DNA of 64,000 bases from Aquincolibacterium sp964606385 (GTDB lineage: Bacteria; Omnitrophota; Omnitrophia; Omnitrophales; Aquincolibacteriaceae), in the NCBI GenBank assembly GCA_964606385.1, contig CAZSFZ010000001.1, positions 166,163 through 230,162 on the forward strand. Direction: 5' to 3'. Both the position numbers and the translations under genes were made by a program. Positions 1-9,800 of the stretch are shown here, one piece after another. The notes beneath the pieces were generated by a model, which saw only the letters and a list, made by a program, of their open reading frames with translations, was not told the DNA's origin and ran no database searches. Each line of letters begins with the position of its first letter. Position 1 is the first letter of the stretch.

Positions 1-1205
1 AGGAAATCGAGTGCCTCGGGTTTCAGGCGCGTCACGCGGCACGTTTCGCAAGGCGCGTAACCCCGGTAACGGTTGAGGAAGATCCTTACATGCATTTTGT
101 AGGTTTTTTTGTTCATGTACTCGAAGAATTCGCGGACGCTCACAAAATCATCCCCTTCGTAACCTTCGAGGATCCACTGACGGACTTGCGGCTTGAGTTT
201 GGCCCAGGGGGTCCGGATCGGAATGCGCTTACGCCCGCAAAAATCCAGGAGCTGGCCTTGCTCCCACCGGGTACTGGCCTTGGTCCAAGGCTCAATGGCC
301 CCGTCACGAATCGATTTGGAAGGATCGGGAACTACAAGATCCCAATCGACCGTGATCACGCGTCCGAATCCCTGACAGGCGGGGCAGGCGCCAAGAGGGC
401 TGTTAAATGAAAAAAGGTTGGGAGAAGGTTCCGGGAACGACCTCCCGCAGGAAGCGCATTGGGACCTCTCGGAAAATTTCAGGACCTCCTCCCCCGCCCA
501 CACACAAGCCTCCCCGCGGCCCAGGCGGAACGCCTGTTCAAAAGAATCCGTAAGCCTTTCCTTGTTCGACGTTCCGATCTTGATCCGGTCCACGCTGACC
601 GACAGTTCTTTCCCGGCGGTTTTTCGCTTCAAGAGGGCCGCGCTGTCGACCCACGTACCGTCATAAAAAAAATCCGAAAAACCCTGACGCTCCAGTTCTT
701 CCAGGTTTTCGCGGAGGTAGGGGGCGGTCTTTTTCCCGAGCGTGACCTGAAAAGCGATGCGCGCTTCCCTGCCGGAAAATTTTTCCATGAGATAAGCGGC
801 GGCTTTCGAAGGATCGAACCGCGTGACAGGGGTTTTGCAGGCCGGGCATTGCAGCCGTCCCGCGCGCGCGAAAAGCACCCGCAGGTGGTCGTTGATCTCG
901 GTCTGCGTTCCGACCGTGGAGCGGGCATTCGTAACGGTGTTCTTGGCCTGGATGGCCAGCGCGGGAGGGATCCCTGAGGCGGATTCAAGGTCGGGTTTTT
1001 CCATCCGCTCGAGGAACTGGCGGGCGTACGCGGAAACCGATTCGATGTAACGCCGCTGGCCTTCCGCGTACAGCGTGTCAAAAGCGAGGGAGGATTTGCC
1101 GGAGCCGGAGACCCCGGTGATCACATAGAGTTTCCGGTGCGGAAGCTCGAGATCAAGATTTTTTAGATTGTGGGTTTTGACCCCACGGAGGCGGATCGCA
1201 TCCAA
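1..1205 (-). CDS. uvrA: Excinuclease ABC subunit A (5' part, runs off the left end)
   Basis: DNA damage recognition ATPase of nucleotide excision repair, acting with UvrB and UvrC. About 401 codons are present and the 3' part lies outside the window. The frame opens at a TTG (1205) directly after an in-frame TGA, so this is the only available start. Walker A GVSGSGKSS is at residues 31-39, followed by the UvrA signature YAEGQRRYIESVSAYARQFL. A CPAC cysteine pair occurs in the insertion region, and CASCGRSFPEPSPNLFSFNS begins the first zinc-binding block. No Shine-Dalgarno is obvious before the TTG. It is last in the leftward gene run, 70 nt after the lipoprotein gene. Family assignment is secure; the start codon is less so. 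Confidence 0.93.
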   Translation of the reverse strand, partial: MDAIRLRGVKTHNLKNLDLELPHRKLYVITGVSGSGKSSLAFDTLYAEGQRRYIESVSAYARQFLERMEKPDLESASGIPPALAIQAKNTVTNARSTVGTQTEINDHLRVLFARAGRLQCPACKTPVTRFDPSKAAAYLMEKFSGREARIAFQVTLGKKTAPYLRENLEELERQGFSDFFYDGTWVDSAALLKRKTAGKELSVSVDRIKIGTSNKERLTDSFEQAFRLGRGEACVWAGEEVLKFSERSQCASCGRSFPEPSPNLFSFNSPLGACPACQGFGRVITVDWDLVVPDPSKSIRDGAIEPWTKASTRWEQGQLLDFCGRKRIPIRTPWAKLKPQVRQWILEGYEGDDFVSVREFFEYMNKKTYKMHVRIFLNRYRGYAPCETCRVTRLKPEALDF

Positions 1206-1275
1206 GGGGGATCAGGACTTGCCCTGGCCTCGATTTTCTTTTCCTGGAAGGCTGCCAGGACCAGCCCCATGAACT

Positions 1276-1686
1276 TTAAGCATTGGATGGAGCATGGGAC
1301 TTGATCTCGCGTCCCAGAGCTTCGCTCACGGCATCAAGAAGCTTCTGGCCGCCATAGACCTTTTGGCTGTCCGGATCTATGGAAACCGAGGTGGTTTCCC
1401 GGTCCACGCGTTTCACCAAAAAAGTGACCGTGCGAAGGTCTGAATCATCCAAGCGGCTGTAATTTGTATCCCGGACGGTAATAAGCCCCCGCTCCTTGTC
1501 GGTCTCTTCCAACTCCCAGGTCCCCACGGAGTCCAGCGCGTCCAGCGTCCGGAGGTAGGTGAGATCATACGGAAGTTTATAGACCAAGACCTGATCATTC
1601 GGGGGAAGGACCTCGCCGACGGTATTGCACCCGACAAGACCCAAAGATAAAATGAGAACGGAAAGGACCGCGAGCATATTTTTCAT
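1276..1686 (-). CDS. Small lipoprotein of unknown function
   Basis: The predicted protein has 136 residues. A short hydrophobic signal (MKNMLAVLSVLILSLGLVGC) ends in a lipobox with Cys near residue 20, so it should be lipid-anchored and exported. The rest is soluble, acidic and without a family I recognise. An in-frame ATG four codons upstream (1698) overlaps the stop of the preceding gene as TAATG. I prefer 1686 because a GGGGG run sits just before it and the signal peptide then begins normally. The tight coupling to the 1565-aa outer-membrane-type gene suggests it is an accessory of that protein, which is inference. Confidence 0.8.
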   Translation of the reverse strand: MKNMLAVLSVLILSLGLVGCNTVGEVLPPNDQVLVYKLPYDLTYLRTLDALDSVGTWELEETDKERGLITVRDTNYSRLDDSDLRTVTFLVKRVDRETTSVSIDPDSQKVYGGQKLLDAVSEALGREIKSHAPSNA

Positions 1687-1697
1687 AAAAACCCCCA

Positions 1698-4600
1698 TTA
1701 GAATTTTCCGGTCATGCGGACGAACGGGCCGTGAGTCTTGAAGCTGTTCGTATCGCGCAGGTCATCGCTGAAATCGGAGAAATTATAACCCACTCCGAGC
1801 CGCACGTATTCATAAAATTCGCGATCGATCTCGATCAGGGCCCCCTGCTTGAACGTCTCCAGCGCGTAAGACTGGAAGAGGATCCGGTATTCGAGTGCCA
1901 GGTCCCATTTGCGCGTCACATGGAAATTGATGCGGTTGGCGGTCAGGAACGTATTGACTGCCACGGTCTGCCCATCGGAGGTGAAAACCGTTGAACGTTT
2001 GAACGCCAACTTCTCGACCAGGCCAAAATAACGGTTCACGTCGTAGGCGATATCCCCGGACAGGATGTGGGCCGACTGATCGACCTGGTACCCGTTGCTG
2101 TACGTGTACTGCTGATCCGATCCGATATCCTTCAGGTAAGTGTAGCGTCCGAGGTAATTCCATTTTTCGAGCCTGAGGGGACGGTAAGCGAACCCGGTGC
2201 TCAGCTCCATGAAAGTCGCGGGATCGTTGTCTGGATCGTATTGGCGCGTGTCGCCCCAATTAAAATAGGTAAGAAAGTTCAGGTCTTCGTTGACCTGATA
2301 CTGCAAGGAGTTCCGGGTCACGAGCTGGTCCATGTTCGGCGCATCATCGTCGATCCGCACTTCCCAATAGGTCCGGGCCCTCAATTTCTTGCCGTCCGCG
2401 TAAGCCAGACTGGCACCCGCGGTGTTGAAATCGTTGGCGCGAGCGAGCGAATCCGAGGCCAGCTGATCGATCAAGCGCGTGTTTTTAGCAGCCAGATGCC
2501 GGCGTTCGTACTTGGCGCTGTAATCCCAGTGATCGCCCGCCTTCCCCTCATACCCCAGGATGTCCACATAACCATCACTCCCCTCGTAAGAGGAATATTC
2601 GCGTTCGGAGTACATGCGAGATTTCTCGGTGAGGGCGAAAGAATTCCCGATCGCCGTGGCAAGCGTCTTATCCCCGATCCCGCGGTCCACCGACCGGAGA
2701 TTCGCGTAGCTTCGCGCCCCGTTCCCGTGCTGACGCTCAAAACCAAAATAGGTCGAATCCCCCATCGGCCCCAGCATCTCTTCCAGGTACGCGAAAAGGC
2801 TGTTCGTGATCTGGTAACGCACGCCGCCGCCGAACTGATGGTCGTTCTTCCCGCCGATCGCGGTCTGGACTTTGACGTAAGGCAGAAGCCGGTCATTGAT
2901 GTGATAGCCCAATTTCCCTGTCACGCCGTTATCAAAAGGAATCTGGTTCATGAGATCGGGCAAGAGGTACGACTGGTCCTCCGGCTCGACCGTATCCATA
3001 TTGCGGTTCTGATATTCGAGTTCCGCGAGGTATTGGCCGTCATCGTAAATGATCTGGGCGGTCTGGGTGTCAAGCGTGTCATACGGCGCGTAAGTGTCCG
3101 TGACATCAAGCGGCATGAGCTGGCTCAGAACCGCGTTGTGATCGAAACGGTACCGGATCGCGAGGCTGTCCGTGAATTTGTAGCGGGCGGCCACGCCGTA
3201 TTTCTCAAGTCCCTCCTGATCGCGCATATACCCGTTCGAAAAGGCCGGATTGACGCCCTGGACATAGCCGCTTGTTTCCAGTTTCCGGACGGGCTCAGAG
3301 GAGGCCCGGATGAGATAAGCGTCTTCCTGAGGCCCCGTATGTCTTCCATGCAAGGGGCCGAGGTCCGCGTAGCTGATACCGCCGTCATAAGAGACCGAAG
3401 TCCCCATCTGCTGGTTGATCGTCCTCGCGTATTCCGCCGTGACCTTCGTATTGCGCCCGAATTTCATCATGGCATCCACGCCGACCATGTCATAATCGCC
3501 GCCGGGACGTCTCTCCGTAACGCCGGTCGCGCCGATCCTCAGGTGGTCTCCCACCCAGGTGTAACCCCGGATCCCTTCGTTCGCGATGGAAGGATCGGAG
3601 GAGCTGGGGTCGTACTCATAATCGACGATCAGATAAACCGGATTGCCGTCCAGGATATCGGTCGATGTCAAGGTGTCGGTCGCGGCCACCGATGAAAGGG
3701 GCCGGGAAAGAAGGATGCGTCCTTCCCCGTAATTGATCTCGTAATCGGTGCCTTCCTGCAGGTCGTAACTCGTGAGGGTCATGTTCTGGATCTTGTCGCG
3801 AATCTCCACGCGGATCTTTTCGCTACCCTCGATGATATTGCGGTTCCGCGTGTAAAAAAGCGTGCCGCCCGTCGCGTAAAGTTCGTTATGATCCGCTTGG
3901 CTCTTGGAATCCGCATAAAAAACCTTAAAGCCGCGTTTCGGATCGCCGTACACCGTGCTCGACACCGTGTCGAAATTCACTTTCAGGCCGGAAAGAGTGC
4001 GGTTGTAGGTCGCAAGTTCGGTGTCCGTAAATTCGGTCTTGAAACTTCCCCATTGGGCATACGAGCGGTCCATCTCGACCAGGATAAAAAGTTTTTGCGT
4101 TGTTTCCGTCGCCTGATAATCGCGCGTCGAATTGTCCCCATAGATCGGATAATAATCGTTGGGATTCAGATTGGTGAAAAGCGCCGAACGGCGGTCGGAA
4201 GAATCGTAGCGAGCCTTCACGAGGAACTTGCCCTTGAGCTTGCCTTTGAGAAAAAAAGCAAGGCGTCCGTCCTCACGGAATCCGTCGCGGTAAACTTCCG
4301 AATCCGCGGCTTCCATAGCGCCCGTCGCCTCGTTCAGGCCGAGCTGTTCCTCCCCTAAGGCCACCATAAAGAAGGTGCTGTCCTTCACCTTGACCTTCTT
4401 GGTGAAGCTGGTAGTTTCCCCTTCGGGGGTCGTCGCGGCAATATCGATATTGTATTCCCCGGGCTCCACAAAAAACTCTTTCTGGAACATGCCGTTCTCG
4501 GCATCCACCTCCACGGGGGTTTCGTTGATCTTGATCTTGTTCTTGGGCTGGGTTTTCCCCTGAACGCGGACCACGGGCTTGGCGACAAGCGGGATGCTTT

Positions 4601-6395
4601 GCTTGCCGTCCTTAAAAAGATTGAAATCGCCGATCGGCGGGATCTCGGGATGATAGTTGATCTTTGCTTTCGGATCCGTTTTGGTCATGACCTCGAAGAA
4701 TTGAAGCGGTGTCCAGTCCTCACGGTTCTTCGGATCGCGCACCTTGAGCTGATAAGAGTAAATGCCGGGCTTGATCAAAAGGCCGTTGTCCGTAATGCCC
4801 GACCAGGTCACTTCCGGAGGAGGCTGCCCCACACCGTAACCGGTCCAGACGGGCTGCCCCATTTCGTCCCGGACTTCCAGCGTCCATTTCTTGATGAATT
4901 TCCCGTAGTTGTTGTTGAAGGTAAAAACGGGATCTTTTTCCAAAACGCCCACCCCGAGCTTCACGAGGTTCGGGGACATGTTGACTTCCAGCGTCGGGCG
5001 GGTCACGTCCACGCCCTGTGTCACCATCACATCAAGGTCTTTCTGGAAACTCGCGGGGATCTCGGAAGGCGGCAGAAGGATCGCGAAATTCGCTTTATTC
5101 ATGATGCCCGGCGTGGTCTTCACCAGATAAGCTTCTTCACTAATGAATTTCGTCCCGTCCGGCAAACTATGCCCGTCGATCTTCACCACGTGCCGGCCCG
5201 GGGACACGCCGGGGATATGATAAAGGCCGTTCTCGTCGGTCACGATCCCTATCCCTTCTTCCGTGTAGAGACGGACCCACGGAACACCGGGCTCACCGCA
5301 GTCCTGCACCGTGTTCTGGTTAAGGTCATTAAACACCTTCCCGATGATCGTGCCCTGATCGAAGACGGGATCCCCCTGGGTCATGAATTTCAGCGTGACC
5401 TTTTCGGAAAGGTTGCTGCTCCCGACCATCTGCACCTCCACGGAGTATTCTTTCCCGAGCGAGACACCGCTTGTTACGAGCATCACAAAACTGGTAGCGT
5501 ACTGGGCGCCGGCAAGAATGGTGCCGACCGGAATGGTCACATACCCTTCCCGGTTGTAGGTTTGTTTCCCGTCCACGTAGATCGACTTGTTGGCATAATC
5601 GAAGCCATGCGGCATCTTGACCCGGAGTTCCACGCCCGTTAGATCGATCCCGGAGGCGTTGTTGTAACGGGCGTTGATCCCCACGGCGTCTCCCGGCGCT
5701 ACATTCCGCTTGGAAGCCGTGACCGTTAGCTTCGCGGGATTCACCTCCGCGTTCGCTTGGGCGAAGATCGTGGATCCGATGGCCGGACCGCCGACGGGAC
5801 CCCACAAGCGGTGAAGCACAAAAGCCACACGCCCCGTGCCCTCCGGAGCGACCCCCGAAACCTGGAAGGGTTGAAATCCTCCGGCGGGCGGCGCGGAAAT
5901 ATCGTTCACGCAGGTCGCCGGAGTACACGGCACAGTCGGATCCGGGATCGTTCGAATTAGAGTATCGGTTCCGTCGGGATTGACTTTTTTAAACTCGATC
6001 TTGACTTGGTGGGCTGCCTGCGTGTTGTCCACGCTCGACAGCGCCATGGCGTTAAAGGAGACGAAATCGCCGGGCTTCACATTGTTGTAGGTCTGGAAAG
6101 TGAACGCAGAGCTGTTCCCGTCAAGACGCAGGCCATACTGGCCGTTCGGCGGCGGCGCGGCAAATCCTGCCGGATAAGCGGCCGTTCCGAAAAGCGCAGT
6201 CGCGGCTCCGTTCGTGTTGTCCCAGTTACCGGCGGTGCCGTTGCCAAGCGGCTGATCAAAATTAGGATTACCGAGCACGTTCGCGAACGCGAGGGGCATG
6301 TTAAATGCCATGAGGGAGGCGAGAAAAAAAACGAGCGTGAAAAGCGCTTTGCTTTTCTTACCGCCCTGTTTTTTTGTGAAACTTCGCAAGCTCAT
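1698..6395 (-). CDS. Large exported multidomain protein with C-terminal outer-membrane beta-barrel
   Basis: 1565 residues. A signal peptide ends near residue 38 (AFA). Then follow a jelly-roll-like region (about 40-215), a DUF11-like Ig domain (about 218-330), an SdrD-B/carboxypeptidase-regulatory-like fold (about 350-420, with a TDENGLYHIPG turn), a FlgD-type Ig segment (about 480-570) and another Ig-like segment (about 590-680). From about 690 to the end come alternating aromatic strands typical of a beta-barrel, ending in Phe (MTGKF), the usual BAM recognition residue. Such an architecture suggests a cell-surface or outer-membrane protein with periplasmic Ig modules. No enzyme motif is visible. 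It lies 18 nt downstream of another barrel gene and overlaps the next lipoprotein gene. The function is unknown; domain boundaries are estimates. Confidence 0.85.
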   Translation of the reverse strand: MSLRSFTKKQGGKKSKALFTLVFFLASLMAFNMPLAFANVLGNPNFDQPLGNGTAGNWDNTNGAATALFGTAAYPAGFAAPPPNGQYGLRLDGNSSAFTFQTYNNVKPGDFVSFNAMALSSVDNTQAAHQVKIEFKKVNPDGTDTLIRTIPDPTVPCTPATCVNDISAPPAGGFQPFQVSGVAPEGTGRVAFVLHRLWGPVGGPAIGSTIFAQANAEVNPAKLTVTASKRNVAPGDAVGINARYNNASGIDLTGVELRVKMPHGFDYANKSIYVDGKQTYNREGYVTIPVGTILAGAQYATSFVMLVTSGVSLGKEYSVEVQMVGSSNLSEKVTLKFMTQGDPVFDQGTIIGKVFNDLNQNTVQDCGEPGVPWVRLYTEEGIGIVTDENGLYHIPGVSPGRHVVKIDGHSLPDGTKFISEEAYLVKTTPGIMNKANFAILLPPSEIPASFQKDLDVMVTQGVDVTRPTLEVNMSPNLVKLGVGVLEKDPVFTFNNNYGKFIKKWTLEVRDEMGQPVWTGYGVGQPPPEVTWSGITDNGLLIKPGIYSYQLKVRDPKNREDWTPLQFFEVMTKTDPKAKINYHPEIPPIGDFNLFKDGKQSIPLVAKPVVRVQGKTQPKNKIKINETPVEVDAENGMFQKEFFVEPGEYNIDIAATTPEGETTSFTKKVKVKDSTFFMVALGEEQLGLNEATGAMEAADSEVYRDGFREDGRLAFFLKGKLKGKFLVKARYDSSDRRSALFTNLNPNDYYPIYGDNSTRDYQATETTQKLFILVEMDRSYAQWGSFKTEFTDTELATYNRTLSGLKVNFDTVSSTVYGDPKRGFKVFYADSKSQADHNELYATGGTLFYTRNRNIIEGSEKIRVEIRDKIQNMTLTSYDLQEGTDYEINYGEGRILLSRPLSSVAATDTLTSTDILDGNPVYLIVDYEYDPSSSDPSIANEGIRGYTWVGDHLRIGATGVTERRPGGDYDMVGVDAMMKFGRNTKVTAEYARTINQQMGTSVSYDGGISYADLGPLHGRHTGPQEDAYLIRASSEPVRKLETSGYVQGVNPAFSNGYMRDQEGLEKYGVAARYKFTDSLAIRYRFDHNAVLSQLMPLDVTDTYAPYDTLDTQTAQIIYDDGQYLAELEYQNRNMDTVEPEDQSYLLPDLMNQIPFDNGVTGKLGYHINDRLLPYVKVQTAIGGKNDHQFGGGVRYQITNSLFAYLEEMLGPMGDSTYFGFERQHGNGARSYANLRSVDRGIGDKTLATAIGNSFALTEKSRMYSEREYSSYEGSDGYVDILGYEGKAGDHWDYSAKYERRHLAAKNTRLIDQLASDSLARANDFNTAGASLAYADGKKLRARTYWEVRIDDDAPNMDQLVTRNSLQYQVNEDLNFLTYFNWGDTRQYDPDNDPATFMELSTGFAYRPLRLEKWNYLGRYTYLKDIGSDQQYTYSNGYQVDQSAHILSGDIAYDVNRYFGLVEKLAFKRSTVFTSDGQTVAVNTFLTANRINFHVTRKWDLALEYRILFQSYALETFKQGALIEIDREFYEYVRLGVGYNFSDFSDDLRDTNSFKTHGPFVRMTGKF

Positions 6396-6413
6396 AAGGT
6401 CCCTGGTCCCGGG

Positions 6414-8051
6414 TTAAAAACGGCGGCTCGAGAACTTAACGCCGAAGCGAAGGTCGTAATTAGGAATAAGCGGTACTTCCCCATCCTGCTTGACGCGCTG
6501 GGCCCCGCCGATCCCGCACCATTCGGCGAAGATCGCCGTCTTGGAAAGCCACTCGTTCTCTTTCCAACGGTAAGTCCTGAACGGCATGACCCGGAGCCCG
6601 GCGGACAAGTAGTACTGGTTCTGATACCAGAACGAATATTCCGCGTTATTCGTGTGTTCGAAACGCATGTAGGGCATGAACACCAGCTCGTCATTGATGT
6701 AATTGTGCGGGAGCGGGATCCCGGGAAGCTTGATGCCCATGGTGACCGTGGAGTTCGCGATGAACGCGTTAAAACTTTTCTCGGAGCTGAACCCGGTCTT
6801 CGAAACGAAATAGTTACCGAAATATTCGCCCCAAACGTACTGACGGATATAATCCGAGAATATTTCGGGTTTACTCTCATCAAGCGGCGGCAGTTCAGTG
6901 CCCCACTCGTAGTAACATTGGAGTCCCCAAATAAGATCGGTGTCCCTGCTGTTCGTGATGTCCTCTTTGATGTTGTACTGACCACCGTACTTGATGTAAA
7001 AGCGGTAATTGCGCATCCACTCCAGGATCGGGATCCCGCCGAACGGCTGAAAATTCAGAAGCCAGGGATTCCGGGCCAGCGGACGCCATTCCAACCCGGC
7101 GAAAAGCTGGAGGTTGTTGGTAAAGGGCGTGCCTGAGGAATCCATGCTGATCGTGCTTTCAATGAACGGATCGATATTGTGCAAAGGAAAACGGATGCCG
7201 CTAAAGACCAAACGGTTCGTCCAGTAGCCCACCTGCGTGTCGAAATGGTTCGCGGCAAGATTGGTCATGCGCCAGCTGGTCTCGCCGAAGGACTGCCAGG
7301 TAATGGCCGTGCCGCAGGGGGTCCCCTGAAGAACGCCGTACATTTTTTCGCCGATCCCGAGCTGATCGGTGAATTTGAGGATCAGTTCTTCTTCTTTCTG
7401 GAACTGCGCGGGGGTTTTGACTTCGACCGGTTTTTCGACTTCGGGAATATAGATGGGCGCGGACCGCACGCTTTCCGCGAAATTACCGCCACGGGATTCC
7501 ACGGCCGATTTATTCGCCGCGATCGCGGACATGGCTTCCTGGGAGGAGGCGAACGCCCGGTTCCCGACCCAGTAAAGTTCCGATGATTGGCCCGAAACGC
7601 CGGGGACCGCCAACTGACGGATCTCCACGCCTTCAAAGTTCGCTGTTTTAAGATTCTGCTTGATGTAATCGTCGATCGCCTTGACATCTTTCAGGCCGGA
7701 AAGCGCGCGGGATTTCACGGCGCCTCCCCCGAAATCCGTCACGATGGAATATTCCGAGTTCTGATCGCGGGAATGACTTTTAAAGACCGGGAATCCGCGG
7801 ACTTCGCTTATTTTGTAATCGAGCTTTTGGGAGGCAGGCGCAAAGAATTCCTCGGCGAAAAGATTGGCCGCGGGCTTGACGGCCGTTGTGATCTGAGGCG
7901 CGGACGCGATCTCGATGGCAGGCTGGGATGCAGGAACGGAAGTCCCCGGCGGAGTGATCTCAACGATCGCGGGCGTTTCTTCGGAAAACGAGTAGGGAGC
8001 AACGGACAGAAAAAGGGCAATGAAGAATATTAAAAAGTTTTTAATTCTCAT
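6414..8051 (-). CDS. Exported beta-barrel protein
   Basis: 545 residues from ATG 8051, where a clear signal peptide begins (MRIKNFLIFFIALFLSVA, cleavage near residue 23). A longer frame to 8354 exists but overlaps dapB and lacks a signal sequence. Residues 25-60 are Pro/Ala-rich. A mixed soluble region follows to about 260. The C-terminal half is rich in alternating aromatic strands and ends SSRRF, consistent with an outer-membrane barrel. The aromatic C-terminal part vaguely recalls the NfrA (phage N4 adsorption) C-terminal domain, but I cannot confirm that. It lies 58 nt downstream of dapB and heads the three-gene envelope group. Confidence 0.78.
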   Translation of the reverse strand: MRIKNFLIFFIALFLSVAPYSFSEETPAIVEITPPGTSVPASQPAIEIASAPQITTAVKPAANLFAEEFFAPASQKLDYKISEVRGFPVFKSHSRDQNSEYSIVTDFGGGAVKSRALSGLKDVKAIDDYIKQNLKTANFEGVEIRQLAVPGVSGQSSELYWVGNRAFASSQEAMSAIAANKSAVESRGGNFAESVRSAPIYIPEVEKPVEVKTPAQFQKEEELILKFTDQLGIGEKMYGVLQGTPCGTAITWQSFGETSWRMTNLAANHFDTQVGYWTNRLVFSGIRFPLHNIDPFIESTISMDSSGTPFTNNLQLFAGLEWRPLARNPWLLNFQPFGGIPILEWMRNYRFYIKYGGQYNIKEDITNSRDTDLIWGLQCYYEWGTELPPLDESKPEIFSDYIRQYVWGEYFGNYFVSKTGFSSEKSFNAFIANSTVTMGIKLPGIPLPHNYINDELVFMPYMRFEHTNNAEYSFWYQNQYYLSAGLRVMPFRTYRWKENEWLSKTAIFAEWCGIGGAQRVKQDGEVPLIPNYDLRFGVKFSSRRF

Positions 8052-8109
8052 CGCCGATAAGTTTTTTCTTTTTTTGTAACGTGTTGAAAAACTTAGGGAA
8101 AGGGCCGGA

Positions 8110-8916
8110 CTAGGCGGCCATGCCGAGCACGTGCTGCATATGATAAAGACCTTGCCTCTTTTTCGCAAGGAATTTTGCCGCCAGGAGGGCCCCTCGGGCA
8201 AAAGCCTCCCGGGAGGAAGCCTTATGGACCAATTCGACCCGTTCCCCGTCGCCAAAGAAGGATACCGTGTGGTCCCCAATGACATCGCCCCCGCGCAGGG
8301 CAAGGACCCCGATCTTGCCTTTTTCCCGGGCTCCCGTTTCTCCCTCACGGCCATAGATCACGTCCTTTTTCATATCCCGCCCGCGCGCCTTGAGCAGGAT
8401 CTCAAGAAGCTTCAGGGCCGTACCGCTCGGTGCGTCCTTCTTCATCCGGTGATGGATCTCCATGATCTCCAGATCATAGTCCTCATCCAGCACCTTGCCG
8501 GCGATCTCGGCCAGCTTGAAAAGCAGGTTCACTCCCACGCTCATATTGGGAGATTGAACGATCGGGATCTTCTTGGAAGCCGCGGCGATCTGCCTGAGCA
8601 TCGCCTGGGGGATCCCCGTCGTCCCGATCACATACGCTGTATGGGTATTAACGGCAGCTTTAAGGTTTTCCGGTAGCGCGGAATAATGGCTGAAATCGAT
8701 CAGGACATCCGCGTTCCTGAGCGTGGCCGTGGGGTCCTGCGTCACTTTGACCCCCATCAGGTCGCAGCCGATCATGGGCCCAAGGTCCTGCCCAAGGGCC
8801 GCGTGCCCGCGTTGCTCCAATCCCCCAGCGATCTTGAAAGCCTTGTCCTGAGCCGCGAGCCGGAGAATGATCTTCCCCATCCTCCCGGAAGCGCCTGCCA
8901 TCACGAGCTTGATCAT
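8110..8916 (-). CDS. dapB: 4-hydroxy-tetrahydrodipicolinate reductase
   Basis: NAD(P)H-dependent reduction of hydroxytetrahydrodipicolinate to tetrahydrodipicolinate, in the diaminopimelate/lysine pathway of the cytoplasm. 268 residues, normal for the family. The N-terminal dinucleotide motif is GASGRMG (residues 8-14). The substrate-binding signature EIHHRMKKDAPSGTA contains the catalytic His-His, the Lys and the SGTA phosphate-like loop. Its ATG overlaps the dapA stop by 4 nt (ATGA), so translation is probably coupled. Confidence 0.97.
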   Translation of the reverse strand: MIKLVMAGASGRMGKIILRLAAQDKAFKIAGGLEQRGHAALGQDLGPMIGCDLMGVKVTQDPTATLRNADVLIDFSHYSALPENLKAAVNTHTAYVIGTTGIPQAMLRQIAAASKKIPIVQSPNMSVGVNLLFKLAEIAGKVLDEDYDLEIMEIHHRMKKDAPSGTALKLLEILLKARGRDMKKDVIYGREGETGAREKGKIGVLALRGGDVIGDHTVSFFGDGERVELVHKASSREAFARGALLAAKFLAKKRQGLYHMQHVLGMAA

Positions 8917-9800
8917 TTGAGGACCCCCAGTTTTTTGAGGACTTCCGCGAGCTTTTTCTCATTCTCCGGCCGCATTTCGCAAAGCGGCAGGCGGAGCTCC
9001 GGCTTGATCTTCCCCATCATGCCCAGCGCTGTCTTGACGGGGATCGGGTTCGTTTCGATGAAAACCGTTTTGGAGATCGGATAAAGTTTCTTATGGATCT
9101 TGCGGGCCTCTTCCATTTTTCCGTCCAGAGCGGCCTGCACCATGGTCTTGACCAAACGAGGGGCGATATTCGCGACGACTGAGATCACGCCGCGAGCGCC
9201 GATCGCGATCAGGGGGAAATTCAGGGAATCCTCTCCCGAAAGCACCGGCATGTCGCAAAGCTGCATGATCTGGTCGGCCTGGTCCATGCTCCCGCTCGCT
9301 TCCTTGATCGCCACGATCGTGTCGATCGCGGAAAGCCTCGCCACCGTTTCCGGCGCAATGGAAACCCCCGTGCGGCCCGGCACATTGTAGAGCACCATCG
9401 GGATATCGACGCGGCTTGCGAGATATTGATAATGACGGAACAGGCCTTCCTGTGTCGGTTTGTTGTAATAAGGCGTCACGACGAGCACGCCGTCGGCCTT
9501 GATCTTTTTGGCATGCTGGACGAGGCCGAGCGCTTCCGTCGTGTTGTTCGAACCGCAGCCGCAGATCACCGGCGCGCGGCGGTTCACGTACTCCACGACA
9601 AAGGTCATGGTGTCGCGATGTTCCTGGTGCGACATCGTGGCGGATTCGCCCGTGGTGCCGCACGGAACGATCACGTCCGTGCCTTCTTTCAGGTGAAAAT
9701 CAATAAGCCCTTTGAGCGCCTTGTGATCCACCTTGCCGTCCTTAAACGGCGTGACCAGCGCGACCATGGAACCTTCAAAAACGGATTTTTTCTTTTTCAT
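8913..9800 (-). CDS. dapA: 4-hydroxy-tetrahydrodipicolinate synthase
   Basis: Condenses pyruvate and aspartate semialdehyde, the first step committed to lysine and diaminopimelate. The 295 residues form a TIM-barrel aldolase. The TTGES motif, the catalytic-triad region YYNKPTQEG and the Schiff-base lysine in VAIKEASG are all present. It overlaps dapF upstream and dapB downstream by 4 nt each. The substrate-producing asd gene is 19 kb away at 28.8 kb. Confidence 0.97.
   Translation of the reverse strand: MKKKKSVFEGSMVALVTPFKDGKVDHKALKGLIDFHLKEGTDVIVPCGTTGESATMSHQEHRDTMTFVVEYVNRRAPVICGCGSNNTTEALGLVQHAKKIKADGVLVVTPYYNKPTQEGLFRHYQYLASRVDIPMVLYNVPGRTGVSIAPETVARLSAIDTIVAIKEASGSMDQADQIMQLCDMPVLSGEDSLNFPLIAIGARGVISVVANIAPRLVKTMVQAALDGKMEEARKIHKKLYPISKTVFIETNPIPVKTALGMMGKIKPELRLPLCEMRPENEKKLAEVLKKLGVLK

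Noticed and set aside
2067..3695. 542-codon frame on the plus strand
   Set aside because: Antisense shadow of the 1565-aa envelope gene; no family motifs, no ribosome site and composition mirrors the opposite strand.
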